This document shows, one piece after another, positions 7,723 through 17,017 of a DNA stretch of 64,000 nucleotides; positions within the stretch are counted from its first letter, which is position 1, and each line of letters starts with the position of its first letter. The position numbers and the translations under genes are program-made. The notes below the pieces were generated by a model. The model was not told the DNA's origin. It saw only the letters and a program-made list of their open reading frames with translations, and made no database searches. Source of the DNA: Pseudomonas fluorescens (GTDB lineage Bacteria; Pseudomonadota; Gammaproteobacteria; Pseudomonadales; Pseudomonadaceae); NCBI RefSeq assembly GCF_003732425.1, contig NZ_MOBX01000015.1, positions 142,303-206,302 on the forward strand. The letters run 5' to 3'.

Positions 7723-10700
7723 TCAATTTACCGTTCTGTAACCTTCGCACGACTTCGCTGCGCGGTCCTTGGCCGTATGGTAAGCCTCGTGCAACAGCTT
7801 GTGCCGTTCCAGACGCACATTCGGGTCAGCAGGTGTGCGGAACAACGACGTAGTCTTGGCTACATATGAGAATATATTGCCGTAACCATATCTCAACCAC
7901 AGGTTCCAGTCTTCCAGATTGCTCATGTCCGTCTCGAACCCACCTCGCTGCAAGTACAAAGCGCGTTGAAACAGCAACGACTGAATCGGGATGAAGTTGT
8001 GATCGAGCAGAATGTTGTAGTCATACTCATGTTTGTAGTAGGACGGTGTTTCATGGCTGAGTTCGGTGTAACGACCATCTGCTCCGACAATCGTTCCTAC
8101 TTCCATGGCCAGCGAGTATGCCGCCACTGACTGCGAGTTTTTCGATAAGGCGGCAACCAGTACCTCAACGTGATCCGAGAACAATAGGTCATCGTCATCC
8201 AGGAACATGCAATATTCGCCCTTAGCCATCTCCAGGCCATAATTGCCTGTCACCGAGCGCCCCACCTTGTCCATGCCATAAAAGCGGATTTCACGACCGT
8301 CAGGGGACTGGAACTCTCCCACCACCCCCTTCATGGTTTCACCACCGTCCTCCACCACAACCAGCTCCACGTTGGGATAGGTCTGATTCAGGACAGAGAT
8401 GATCGCCTGGCGAAGGAACTCGTTTCGGTTACGGTAAGTCCGGGTCACGATCGTCACCAGTGGCGCATGTTCCAGCGGTTCACCTATGGCCCAGAACGCA
8501 CCGTCGCGAGTCATCTCGTAGTCAAACCCGCGAAAAGGAAAACCTGCCTCCTTACTGGAACCTTTGCCCGACAGAAAGTGCGGCGCCTTGCGCACTATCT
8601 TGCCGATGTTGCCGATCAGATCACGGCGTGCGCCTGCGTAGGCCTCAGGCCGGAACAACAGCGCAATTTGCAGTGCCAGCCCGCCAAACTTGTCACAAAA
8701 ATCACCATAACGCAGGCGAAGGTAAGCATTGGCCAATGTACTGCCAGCGAACTGTATCGGCTTGACGTGGTTTTCGTGCTCATAGGTGTAGTGATAAACC
8801 ACCGCAGACGGGCAGTACTTCAACAGGTAACCGTAGGAACGCAGTCGGTAGGACAACTCGACATCTTCGCCATACATGAAGATTTCATGCTCGTATCCTC
8901 CTACTTTGGCATAGGCGGAACGCCGTATCAGAATACAGGCGTGGGAAGACCAGTTTGTTTCGTGGGTCACCGGATCATAATATTTCGGATGTTCATACGG
9001 TGCCTGGCGCAACTCCCATGTGCCAACGGCACCAGCAGTATCCGCATTAGCCGCGGCCACCACCTTGGCGATCGAGTCGTGAGCGAACACGATATCGATA
9101 TTACTGATCAGAACATATTCCGAATCTCCAGTCTTGATCGCCCGGTCATGCCCCAAACCGAAACCCACATTGTCGCCCTGGATAACCTCAAAACCCGCCA
9201 GCTCGGCGCCCAGCTGAGCCTTCCAGCGCTGTAGATCTTTAACGGTGCAGTCCTTTGAACCGTTATCGACGAAGCACAGATTCAACTTTTGCAGCGGGTA
9301 ATCTTGCGCTTTCAACGATGCAAAAAATCCCTCAACCCATTTACTGCTGTTGTAGGTGACAATCGAAACATCGATCAATGGCTGCACGTCGGAAACACGA
9401 GAACTATGCGTGTAACCAAAACGCCGATCAGCAATAGTCTGTAAAGCTTTGAGATTATTTCGCGAGTTGATGGCACGCATCATCTTGGCCCGTGCCGCAT
9501 TGGCCAAATTCCGCAAACGCATGCGCACGCCAATCAAAAAGGGCAGTTTCTGATAAATCGGCCGCAGAACGACACGCGGGTTCGTCTGTATGCTCCGTAA
9601 TTTCCAGTAGCCACGCAGCAGGACCTTCCGAACGCCCCTGAATGGGCGGGTCATGCGCCAGGACTTCGAGATATAAATCTGGTAGAGATCGTGTTTCAGC
9701 ACGTCTATTTCTGATTTGCATGATGCGATCTGGAGATTCAGTTGCTCCTGCTCCAAGAGCAGTTGCCTTTGAATTTCTACAAGCTCATCGTTATCGTCCA
9801 GATAGCGGTCGTCGAGCACTGTAGTGAGCTTGTCATTCAAGTCCGAGATTTGATTGTTCGTCAAAAGCAGTTCATCCCTAACGTTCGACAGCTCACCTTG
9901 CGTGGCCAGATAGATTCCATTAAGTGTTGCCAACTCACCCTGTGCTTCTTGAACCTTCGCTTCAAGCCAAGTGATATAGGACTGCTGCCGGTAGCTTTCG
10001 AGGTCCGGATCGAAGGTATTTCTGACTGGATCCACAGCAACTGTCCGCGCCAATCGGGCGAGGTGTGCTGATGGTTCGTTAAACTGCGCAGCAGTCAAAA
10101 AGTAGTGCGACTGGGCAAAATCCAGTACTTGCGCACGCAATTCCGTAGAGCATGGCGCCGTAGCGCCGTTTGTTTGCCACAGCTCTGGAAGATCCTGCGG
10201 GTGCTCGACATCGATAACCAGCCCCGTACCACTGTAGGGTGCCGAGCCCAACACATAGACAGTCTTACCGGCCAGCGCAGCTTCGAAGCCTGCCGAGGAA
10301 TTGATCGTGAACACCACATCGGCGCAGGCAATCAGCTCAGCGATACTTTCTTCCTTGTTTGCGATCTGGACATGCTCAGGTAAATCCGGCACATCATCCA
10401 GTGGATGTGGTTTGACGATCACCTTGTAGGGCGAGTCTGCCACAGTCGCGAGCACATGCTTAACGTATTCGGCCATGCTGGCAAACGGCGACCCCATGAT
10501 AATGTTGGAGTCATCCTGTACCTGAAGCAGAATCAGTGCAGTCGGAATTCGGGTGGAGCCTTGAAAGCGATAACTTTCTTCCATCTCCGCGAGCCTTTCC
10601 CGCGCGGCATCTGTCGGCAGACTGCCTGACTGTTGCTGATACTCTGCAAACTCGGCACTGAAGCCACTGCGCACATTTACGCCACGGACATCCGAGTAAT

Positions 10701-11604
10701 AGGCCATGGGATTGGGCGCGCGTAACATACCCAATTCATTAAAGATCAAAGGAACGTCTTTAGCCGCGCACGCTGTCTCAAGGGAGCCGTCATAGTTCCA
10801 GCAGAACACCAGATCGGGTTCGACGTTGTCGACCAACAACCCGACGAACTGGTCGTGAAACGCGAGGGGTTCTTTATTGAGCAGGCACTTCCAGTCATTC
10901 AGCCAATCCGGATGGGCTGATTGCGAATAATCACAATTGTAAATGCCTGGACTGATCCAGGCATGCCTGAAGTCTGGATACTCGGCTTTCAGCTCGTCAG
11001 AACCGACAAAAATACATTCCCAGCCCTCGTCGGCAAACTTGTTGGCCAAAGGCAGATAGACATCAACAATGCTGCTGAACAGAGTCGGACGATCTCGCAA
11101 TATAAGCGGCAGCGTATAAAACACCACACGCTTGTATTTGCGCGATGCCACTTTTACAGCCGGGTCACCTGCCGCGATGCTGTCCGCAGGTACGTTGAAT
11201 TTCACGACCGAATTCGCTGCAATAATTGCGCCCCGGCCGATTTCCACGCCCGCCAGCACCGAAGAATTGGCGCCGATCCAGACGTCGTCACCAATGCAGA
11301 CACTTGCCAGTCGGAGCCCCTGATCCTTGATGGGCGCGCGCAAGTCATATCGGTGTGTCGATGAGGTGATGGAGACGTTGGGAGCAATTAACACATCCTT
11401 GCCAATTGTGACCTTGCCGCTGCCGTTGATCCATGTGCCGTAATTGATGACCGCACCGGAAGCGATGTTCAAGTAGCCTCCTGCACCACACTCAATGACG
11501 ACGTTGTCGCGCAACTCAACACCGTCGCCGATGATGCACTCGGCCGTTTCGTCGACATGAAACCTGACTGTGTCTGCAACAGCCGCATTACCGATCTTAA
11601 GCAT
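7723..11604 (-). CDS. Fused O-acetyltransferase / capsule-synth-like / coiled-coil / double GT2 protein
   Basis: 1293 residues with four visible parts. (1) Residues ~1-155: left-handed beta-helix acetyltransferase, hexapeptide turns such as IGDDVWIGANSSVLAG, likely catalytic His in SSTHRYDL. (2) Residues ~160-510: GT-B-like domain resembling the capsule polysaccharide synthesis family (beta-Kdo transferases of the KpsC/KpsS/GT99 type), with KPHPLDD and TINSSAGFEAALAGK. (3) Residues ~540-645: long heptad-rich coiled coil ending in SKSWRMTRP. (4) Two GT2 domains, ~742-1000 (SIVTYNSS, FVDNGSKD) and ~1045-1290 (TIVTRTYRNR, VVEDGGE, FLDDDD). It starts 3 bp after wzt, so it belongs to the ABC-export unit. 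I infer that GT2-GT2 polymerises, the coiled coil measures and part 2 and/or 1 caps the chain, as in WbbB/WbdD systems. Confidence 0.85.
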   Translation of the reverse strand: MLKIGNAAVADTVRFHVDETAECIIGDGVELRDNVVIECGAGGYLNIASGAVINYGTWINGSGKVTIGKDVLIAPNVSITSSTHRYDLRAPIKDQGLRLASVCIGDDVWIGANSSVLAGVEIGRGAIIAANSVVKFNVPADSIAAGDPAVKVASRKYKRVVFYTLPLILRDRPTLFSSIVDVYLPLANKFADEGWECIFVGSDELKAEYPDFRHAWISPGIYNCDYSQSAHPDWLNDWKCLLNKEPLAFHDQFVGLLVDNVEPDLVFCWNYDGSLETACAAKDVPLIFNELGMLRAPNPMAYYSDVRGVNVRSGFSAEFAEYQQQSGSLPTDAARERLAEMEESYRFQGSTRIPTALILLQVQDDSNIIMGSPFASMAEYVKHVLATVADSPYKVIVKPHPLDDVPDLPEHVQIANKEESIAELIACADVVFTINSSAGFEAALAGKTVYVLGSAPYSGTGLVIDVEHPQDLPELWQTNGATAPCSTELRAQVLDFAQSHYFLTAAQFNEPSAHLARLARTVAVDPVRNTFDPDLESYRQQSYITWLEAKVQEAQGELATLNGIYLATQGELSNVRDELLLTNNQISDLNDKLTTVLDDRYLDDNDELVEIQRQLLLEQEQLNLQIASCKSEIDVLKHDLYQIYISKSWRMTRPFRGVRKVLLRGYWKLRSIQTNPRVVLRPIYQKLPFLIGVRMRLRNLANAARAKMMRAINSRNNLKALQTIADRRFGYTHSSRVSDVQPLIDVSIVTYNSSKWVEGFFASLKAQDYPLQKLNLCFVDNGSKDCTVKDLQRWKAQLGAELAGFEVIQGDNVGFGLGHDRAIKTGDSEYVLISNIDIVFAHDSIAKVVAAANADTAGAVGTWELRQAPYEHPKYYDPVTHETNWSSHACILIRRSAYAKVGGYEHEIFMYGEDVELSYRLRSYGYLLKYCPSAVVYHYTYEHENHVKPIQFAGSTLANAYLRLRYGDFCDKFGGLALQIALLFRPEAYAGARRDLIGNIGKIVRKAPHFLSGKGSSKEAGFPFRGFDYEMTRDGAFWAIGEPLEHAPLVTIVTRTYRNRNEFLRQAIISVLNQTYPNVELVVVEDGGETMKGVVGEFQSPDGREIRFYGMDKVGRSVTGNYGLEMAKGEYCMFLDDDDLLFSDHVEVLVAALSKNSQSVAAYSLAMEVGTIVGADGRYTELSHETPSYYKHEYDYNILLDHNFIPIQSLLFQRALYLQRGGFETDMSNLEDWNLWLRYGYGNIFSYVAKTTSLFRTPADPNVRLERHKLLHEAYHTAKDRAAKSCEGYRTVN

Positions 11605-11607
11605 GAT

Positions 11608-12867
11608 TCAAACAACCTTCACAACGTTGACTGTCGACGGGCAATAGGCGACTCCCACAATTTGACGCCCACCAGATACGCTGACTTTGCGCATCGGCCA
11701 GCGCTGATCCAGTTCGACGCGCTCGCCGTCCAGACTGGCCATCCCGATAAACAGGAAGTACTCCCCAGGCGCTACATTGAGCGGGAAGGAAAAACTGATT
11801 TTGTGCGCACCCGCGTCCAGGTCGAACTTGCATCCGGCCAACAGCGTGTTGTCACCTGCCACGTCGACACCTTTGGCGTCACGCAAGGAGTAACCCATGA
11901 CCACTTCTTTGATATCTGTATAGGCCTGGACGTAGCAATGCATGGCAACATCTTCGGTCGGCTCGAAGTGGTTGGTCTGCGTGCCGTCAGCGCTGTAAAA
12001 ATCAACTGCGTTGATCTTCGCCGCCCCGGACCCGAATCGAACTTCCGATATATCGCCCAATTCCGTGCCATAGGACACGTCGGCATGCTTCTCTTCCAGC
12101 ACCGGGGCCGCAACCGCACTGCTGTTGCGAACTTTCTTTTCGTAGTTCTTGGTTGCCGTCAGTACATCGGTGCTGTAGTCGATGATCTGCCCGTTTTGCA
12201 TCACTATGACCGCTTGGCAAAAGCGAATGACGGACTGAGTATCGTGAGAAACGAACAGAATGGTGGTGCCGCGCTCCTGCATATGCTTCATCTTGAGCAT
12301 GCACTTGAGTTGGAAGCCCGCATCACCGACGCTAAGCGCTTCGTCCACGATCAGCACGTCGGGCTCCACGTTGATAGCCACGGAAAAGGCTAATCGTGCA
12401 AACATCCCGCTGCTGTACATACGAACGGGCTGATTGACGAAATCGCCAATATCGGCGAATTCCAGGATGGCTGCGAGACGGGTCTGCATCTCGGCATGGG
12501 AATAGCCCATTAGGGATCCCTGGAAATAGATATTTTCTACACCGGTGTAATCCGGATTGAAGCCAGCACCCAGTTCCAGCAACGAAGCGACCCGGCCAAC
12601 CACCGAAACCTCGCCACTGGTGGGAGTGAGAACCCCTGTAAGAATTTTTAACAGGGTGCTTTTGCCGGCCCCGTTTTTACCTAGGATCCCGACTGTCTGG
12701 CCTTTCTCAACGGAGAAGGAAACATCAGTCAGTGCGTGAAAATCATGATGCCGGTGCTTGCCGAAGAGCGAAAGAGCTTCGACCAGCCTGTCAACCGGCT
12801 TGTTATAAAGCCGATACACCTTGCTGACATTACGGACGCTGATTGCGCTCTCATTCACTTCATTCAT
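11608..12867 (-). CDS. wzt: Wzt, O-antigen ABC exporter ATPase with C-terminal glycan-binding domain
   Basis: A 419-residue protein. The ATPase domain (~1-250) has Walker A GILGKNGAGKST, signature YSSGMFARLAF and Walker B VLIVDEALSVGD. A C-terminal beta-sandwich (~265-419, from EVRFGSGAAKINAVDFYS to the end) matches the Wzt_C carbohydrate-binding module. In such systems that module recognises the terminal modification of the finished polymer and so couples export to chain capping. The ATG overlaps the wzm stop (TAATG). The protein should sit on the cytosolic face of Wzm. Confidence 0.95.
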   Translation of the reverse strand: MNEVNESAISVRNVSKVYRLYNKPVDRLVEALSLFGKHRHHDFHALTDVSFSVEKGQTVGILGKNGAGKSTLLKILTGVLTPTSGEVSVVGRVASLLELGAGFNPDYTGVENIYFQGSLMGYSHAEMQTRLAAILEFADIGDFVNQPVRMYSSGMFARLAFSVAINVEPDVLIVDEALSVGDAGFQLKCMLKMKHMQERGTTILFVSHDTQSVIRFCQAVIVMQNGQIIDYSTDVLTATKNYEKKVRNSSAVAAPVLEEKHADVSYGTELGDISEVRFGSGAAKINAVDFYSADGTQTNHFEPTEDVAMHCYVQAYTDIKEVVMGYSLRDAKGVDVAGDNTLLAGCKFDLDAGAHKISFSFPLNVAPGEYFLFIGMASLDGERVELDQRWPMRKVSVSGGRQIVGVAYCPSTVNVVKVV

Positions 12868-13655
12868 TACAAAACATCCGCAAAGTGGGGTCTTAGTTTT
12901 TTAAATGTACGCCAGCCCACCAATGCCAGGACAATCAACACTCCCCAAAAAAACAGGGTTTGAGTGGGCCGCTCCCAGAACCACACCCCGCGAATCAGAG
13001 AATCTCTGAATCCTTCAACAATGTACGCAAAAGGGTTCAGGCGCAGATAGGACGCTGCGCGTCCTTGAATGGCATCAATATCCCAGAATACCGGAGTCAG
13101 CCAGAAACCGAACTGTGTGGCCATAGCTACCAATTGGCTCAGGTCCGGAAAGAAGATCACCACTGAACTGGTAATCCACGCAATCGCCAACAGCAGCATG
13201 AACAGACAGACGATGTAATACACGACCTGCAACCAATAAAGGTTCGGTTCATAGCCATAAATGACGAACAGTAGCAGCAGAATAATCACAAAGAAGATGT
13301 GCACGAGGACAGCCGAAGTCAGTTTGACCAGTGGCAACAAGGAAACTTTGAAGACAATCTTCTTCACCAGAAAACTGTTTTCCTTGACTGCCGTGCAACC
13401 GGAGTTCAGTGCTTCAACCGTGAAGAACCAGGGCACCAGCCCGCACACCAGCCACAAGACAAAGGGAAAATCACCGTGAGGTGCCGCCTTGAAGCCAAAC
13501 TGAAAAACAAACCACAAAATCAGCGTGGTCGCGCATGGCTGGATGAACACCCATAAAAAGCCAAGGTAGTTGGTCAGGTAGCGGGCCCGGAGATCATTTG
13601 AAACCAGACTCAGCAGAATTCTGCGATTTGCGAGCATTTCCCTGAGCCAACTCAT
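12867..13655 (-). CDS. wzm: Wzm, O-antigen ABC exporter permease
   Basis: A 262-residue ABC-2 type permease. An N-terminal amphipathic start (SWLREMLANRRILLSLVSNDL) precedes six membrane helices, and LRLNPFAYIVEGFRD lies before the last helix, as in polysaccharide exporters of the Wzm/KpsM/TagG group. GGAGATGTAGG precedes the ATG. With Wzt it forms the inner-membrane exporter for undecaprenyl-diphosphate-linked polymer. No Wzx/Wzy is present. Confidence 0.94.
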   Translation of the reverse strand: MSWLREMLANRRILLSLVSNDLRARYLTNYLGFLWVFIQPCATTLILWFVFQFGFKAAPHGDFPFVLWLVCGLVPWFFTVEALNSGCTAVKENSFLVKKIVFKVSLLPLVKLTSAVLVHIFFVIILLLLFVIYGYEPNLYWLQVVYYIVCLFMLLLAIAWITSSVVIFFPDLSQLVAMATQFGFWLTPVFWDIDAIQGRAASYLRLNPFAYIVEGFRDSLIRGVWFWERPTQTLFFWGVLIVLALVGWRTFKKLRPHFADVL

Positions 13656-13726
13656 CCTACATCTCCAAGTAACACGAGCACATTCACCACCGTTCTAAAA
13701 CCACCAGACAACATCATGAATTCCAT

Positions 13727-14824
13727 TTAACGATCCGGGCTCATCGACTTGAGATTTTCACCGGTTTCTGGAGCGAATACCGGCTTGACGTTATCAATAT
13801 CGGCCATAGCCCTGGACTTTTCCTTGGGTTTGAACTTCAGCACACGTTTTTCTACCAGATGCCAGGAGGCGTATCCGAGCACCAGGGTCATGGCAATGGT
13901 GACGAACAAGTAAAGCGGATAGGAAATGTCTGGAAACTTGAGCAGTACAAACTGCTGAACCGGGAATGCGTAAATGTATACGCCGTACGAGCAGTCACCC
14001 ACACGATTGACCCAGCTGCCCAGTCGACTGCTGGACAGACCATAAGCCAAAACAACGTATGGCAAGGTCAACCACAAAAGAACCTTGGACACCGGGGCGT
14101 ACGGCGCCAACAAAATGGTCGCCATGATCAGCATACAAACACCTGAGAGGCTGAACCAACGTTCGAGCCGCCACTTTGCGAAGCAGGCGCCGATCATGAA
14201 ATAGATACCGGTGAGGAAAATATTCCGCACATCGCTGTCGTAAATCACCACCAACGGGGCATCGCGCCAACACCAGAAAATTACTGTCAGTGCGAACAGT
14301 GCCGTTACTGCAACATAGGCCCAGCGTGAGCTGCGCAGAACAAGTCCCAGCGCCATGACCACCAGATACATGAAGAATTCGATCGGCAAACTCCACAGCG
14401 AGCCGTTGACGGCGTTAGGCACTCTTGCATGCTCAAGTACACCGGGCAAATAGAACACCGGGCTCAAGATGACATTTTTCAGGTACGACCAGAATTGCGG
14501 GTGGGTGAAATATTCGCCGACTGTCAACGTGGTGAATAGTGGCCCGAGAATGAACATACTGATCAGAACAACTACAATCAGCGCTGGAAAAATCCGCAAG
14601 GAACGCTTGATAAGAAAGTTGGTGGCTGAGGGGGTGAAATCCCAGCTCTTTACGATCAAATAACCGCTGATGACGAAGAAAATATCGATACCGAGGCCAC
14701 CATAGGAGATAAGCCCCAGAAAACCGGCAGGGGGATTGCCATAGAACGCAAAAGAGTGTGCGTAAAGAACCATCAACGCAGCAATCAGCCGAAGCAGGTT
14801 TAAATTATTATCCTTATGCTGCAT
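13727..14824 (-). CDS. Acyltransferase family 3 (OafA/YrhL type)
   Basis: A 365-residue protein with about ten membrane helices and the family hallmarks: NLLRLIAALMVLYAHSF (catalytic-type His in helix 1), GGLGIDIFFVISGYLI, and RSLRIFPALIVV with the conserved Arg. These enzymes acylate (usually acetylate) surface sugars at the inner membrane. It sits between wzm and wbpL and probably modifies the O-chain or its lipid-linked intermediate. Acceptor and acyl group are unknown. The C-terminal ~25 residues are hydrophilic. Confidence 0.9.
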   Translation of the reverse strand: MQHKDNNLNLLRLIAALMVLYAHSFAFYGNPPAGFLGLISYGGLGIDIFFVISGYLIVKSWDFTPSATNFLIKRSLRIFPALIVVVLISMFILGPLFTTLTVGEYFTHPQFWSYLKNVILSPVFYLPGVLEHARVPNAVNGSLWSLPIEFFMYLVVMALGLVLRSSRWAYVAVTALFALTVIFWCWRDAPLVVIYDSDVRNIFLTGIYFMIGACFAKWRLERWFSLSGVCMLIMATILLAPYAPVSKVLLWLTLPYVVLAYGLSSSRLGSWVNRVGDCSYGVYIYAFPVQQFVLLKFPDISYPLYLFVTIAMTLVLGYASWHLVEKRVLKFKPKEKSRAMADIDNVKPVFAPETGENLKSMSPDR

Positions 14825-15038
14825 TTAGTACTGCTCCAACACTGATTGAACTGATCAAAACAAATGGACGGTAGTGTCATTAAAGACACTGGACGCGAGT
14901 GAATACGTTGACACCGACGGGAGAGGCAACCTTGCAGCCCTGCTACGTGTCCGGCGTACGAGGTCGCGAATCATAGCATTATCCGATACAGGCTCCCACG
15001 CTCACGCGACGCCTCGATCGACACAAAACACGCAGACC

Positions 15039-16061
15039 TCAGGGCGTCGGCAGTTCTCGCGTACCGGCTTTGAATCGCACGGCCAGCCAGAGCAACGGCG
15101 CGTAAGCAACGATCAACCCGACGAATCCAGGCACCATGCCTAGCGCTACTAAAAGCGCCCACGGTAGCAGCCAGCACAGATTCATCCCGACTACTGCGAG
15201 AGTGACCACCTTGTGACTCTGGAACTGTCGCGATGCGTATTGATAGGCATGGCTACGATGAGCCTGATACACCTTGTCGCCATTGAGCAGGCGGCGACAC
15301 AGAGTCCAGGTTGCATCAACCACGAAAGCGCCCAATAGAATCATCCAGCTCCACAAAAGCTCCGGTGAGCGGCTCGCTGCCTCAAGCGAGAGAATGCCCA
15401 GCACAATACCCAGAAAACCGCTGCCGGCATCGCCCATGAAGATTCGTGCCGGTGGATAGTTCCAGCAAAGAAAACCGGCAATCGCCGCACTCAGCGTCAG
15501 AACGCCCCAGATCGGTGCTACTGGCCCGATCAGAAAATAGATCAGCGCACTTCCCAGGCAGGCACACAACGCTTCGGCGCTCGCCAACCCGTCAATTCCG
15601 TCCATGAAGTTATACAGATTAAGCATCCACACCAGATACACCGCAGCAAGCACGTGCCCCGTCCAGCCCAAGTCGAGGGTTCTATCGAAAAAGGCAACGG
15701 GCGGCAACCCTTGCAACCAGGTCAACGCCCAGATCGCCGCGGCGAAATGACCAAGCAAACGCCACCTTGCAGCGATGTGCCCATGATCATCGGCGAACCC
15801 GATAACAGCTACCAGCATTCCGCTGCCTGACAATGCAAATAGCGTTGCAGAATTCATCAGCCCCAGCCAGCCGAGCACGGGCAATGCCACCAGAAAACAA
15901 AATACTATCGCTACCCCGCCACCACGAGGCGTGGGTACCGAATGCGAGCTGCGCTCATTAGGAATATCCATAAGGCTTTTGGAGCGCGCGTAGTGCCGCA
16001 CCCCCCACGTCAAAGCCCAAGACAGTATAAAAATCGCAAAAAATAATACACCGGCAATCAT
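15039..16061 (-). CDS. wbpL: WbpL-like undecaprenyl-phosphate HexNAc-1-phosphate transferase
   Basis: A 340-residue polytopic protein of the WecA/WbpL/MraY superfamily. It shows IPNERSSHSVPTPRGGGVAI in the first cytoplasmic loop, the Asp-rich VIGFADDHGH, LYNFMDGIDGLA and the phosphate-binding RIFMGDAGSGFLG. WbpL starts O-antigen synthesis by moving HexNAc-1-P to undecaprenyl phosphate. Its start overlaps the wbpV stop by 4 bp (ATGA), so translation is coupled to the enzyme that makes its likely substrate. Confidence 0.92.
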   Translation of the reverse strand: MIAGVLFFAIFILSWALTWGVRHYARSKSLMDIPNERSSHSVPTPRGGGVAIVFCFLVALPVLGWLGLMNSATLFALSGSGMLVAVIGFADDHGHIAARWRLLGHFAAAIWALTWLQGLPPVAFFDRTLDLGWTGHVLAAVYLVWMLNLYNFMDGIDGLASAEALCACLGSALIYFLIGPVAPIWGVLTLSAAIAGFLCWNYPPARIFMGDAGSGFLGIVLGILSLEAASRSPELLWSWMILLGAFVVDATWTLCRRLLNGDKVYQAHRSHAYQYASRQFQSHKVVTLAVVGMNLCWLLPWALLVALGMVPGFVGLIVAYAPLLWLAVRFKAGTRELPTP

Positions 16062-17017
16062 GTCTTTTGAGTGTCCAGAAAATGGTCTGCGGTACGACGC
16101 ATGGCGGTGTCTACGTCAATCAGTGGCACCCAGCCCAGCAACTCGCGGTTTTTGCTGATATCGACCTGCAACGACTCACAAACTCGCTGCGCCATTGCGC
16201 GCTTGCCGAGGACGGTAGCGCAAAGGGTCAACAGCGTCGAAGGCACTGGCAAAAGTCTTGCATTTTTTCCCAGTGCTGACGCCAAGCGCTGCAGCAAGCG
16301 AGGCGTGGACAGATCATCACCGTCACTGACCAGAAAGGTTTGTCCTGCCGCAGCGGAATGATCCAGGCATATTTCGATCAAATCCAGCAGGTTGTCGATC
16401 GCGACCATACTGCGCTGGTTGCGAATCGCTCCCAACGGCAGCACCATGCCTTTATCGAGCCATCTGAGCAAACTGAGAAAATTGGCTTTTACGCCCGGTC
16501 CATAGACCAGCGGCGGGCGAATGATCACGATTTCCATGCCTGTCTCACAACCCAGCAAGCGCAAGGCCTGTTCCGCTTCGTGCTTGGATATACCGTAGGG
16601 ATCCTGTGGTGCAGGTATATCGTTAGCCGTGAACGGCCTTCCAGAGGAGGTGCTTTCACCATTAACCTTGATTGAGCTGATGTAGACGAAGCGCTTGACC
16701 CCGGCCTGCGCCGCCGAACGAGCCAGTTGCAGCGTACCGTCCACGTTCACTCGACGAAACTCTGCCAGCGCATCACTCGCCGTTTCGTGCATGACATGCA
16801 CTCGCGCCGCTGCATGCACGACCACCTGGATGCCAGACAATTGCTCTGCCGAACTGGCTCCCAATTCGAACCGGGCAACCGGACATAAACCCTGAAGACG
16901 TGTAGCCCCACGCACCGCGGCCACAGGCGTGTATTTTTGCCTGACCAGCAATCGAAAGATCAGAGCCTCGCCTACAAACCCACTCGCGCCGGTCACCCAC
17001 ACCTTTGGCGCGCTCAT
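16058..17017 (-). CDS. wbpV: WbpV-like UDP-4-keto sugar reductase / NAD-dependent epimerase-dehydratase
   Basis: A 319-residue extended SDR starting at the ATG at 17017 (MSAPKVWVTGASGFVG), with catalytic Ser (FVYISSIKVNG) and YGISK. The family fits WbpV, which reduces the 4-keto product of WbpM to UDP-D-QuiNAc, the sugar WbpL transfers. The gene overlaps its neighbours by 4 bp on both sides. A longer frame upstream to 17215 overlaps the previous gene and is not the start. A related 4-epimerase role cannot be excluded. Confidence 0.85.
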   Translation of the reverse strand: MSAPKVWVTGASGFVGEALIFRLLVRQKYTPVAAVRGATRLQGLCPVARFELGASSAEQLSGIQVVVHAAARVHVMHETASDALAEFRRVNVDGTLQLARSAAQAGVKRFVYISSIKVNGESTSSGRPFTANDIPAPQDPYGISKHEAEQALRLLGCETGMEIVIIRPPLVYGPGVKANFLSLLRWLDKGMVLPLGAIRNQRSMVAIDNLLDLIEICLDHSAAAGQTFLVSDGDDLSTPRLLQRLASALGKNARLLPVPSTLLTLCATVLGKRAMAQRVCESLQVDISKNRELLGWVPLIDVDTAMRRTADHFLDTQKT

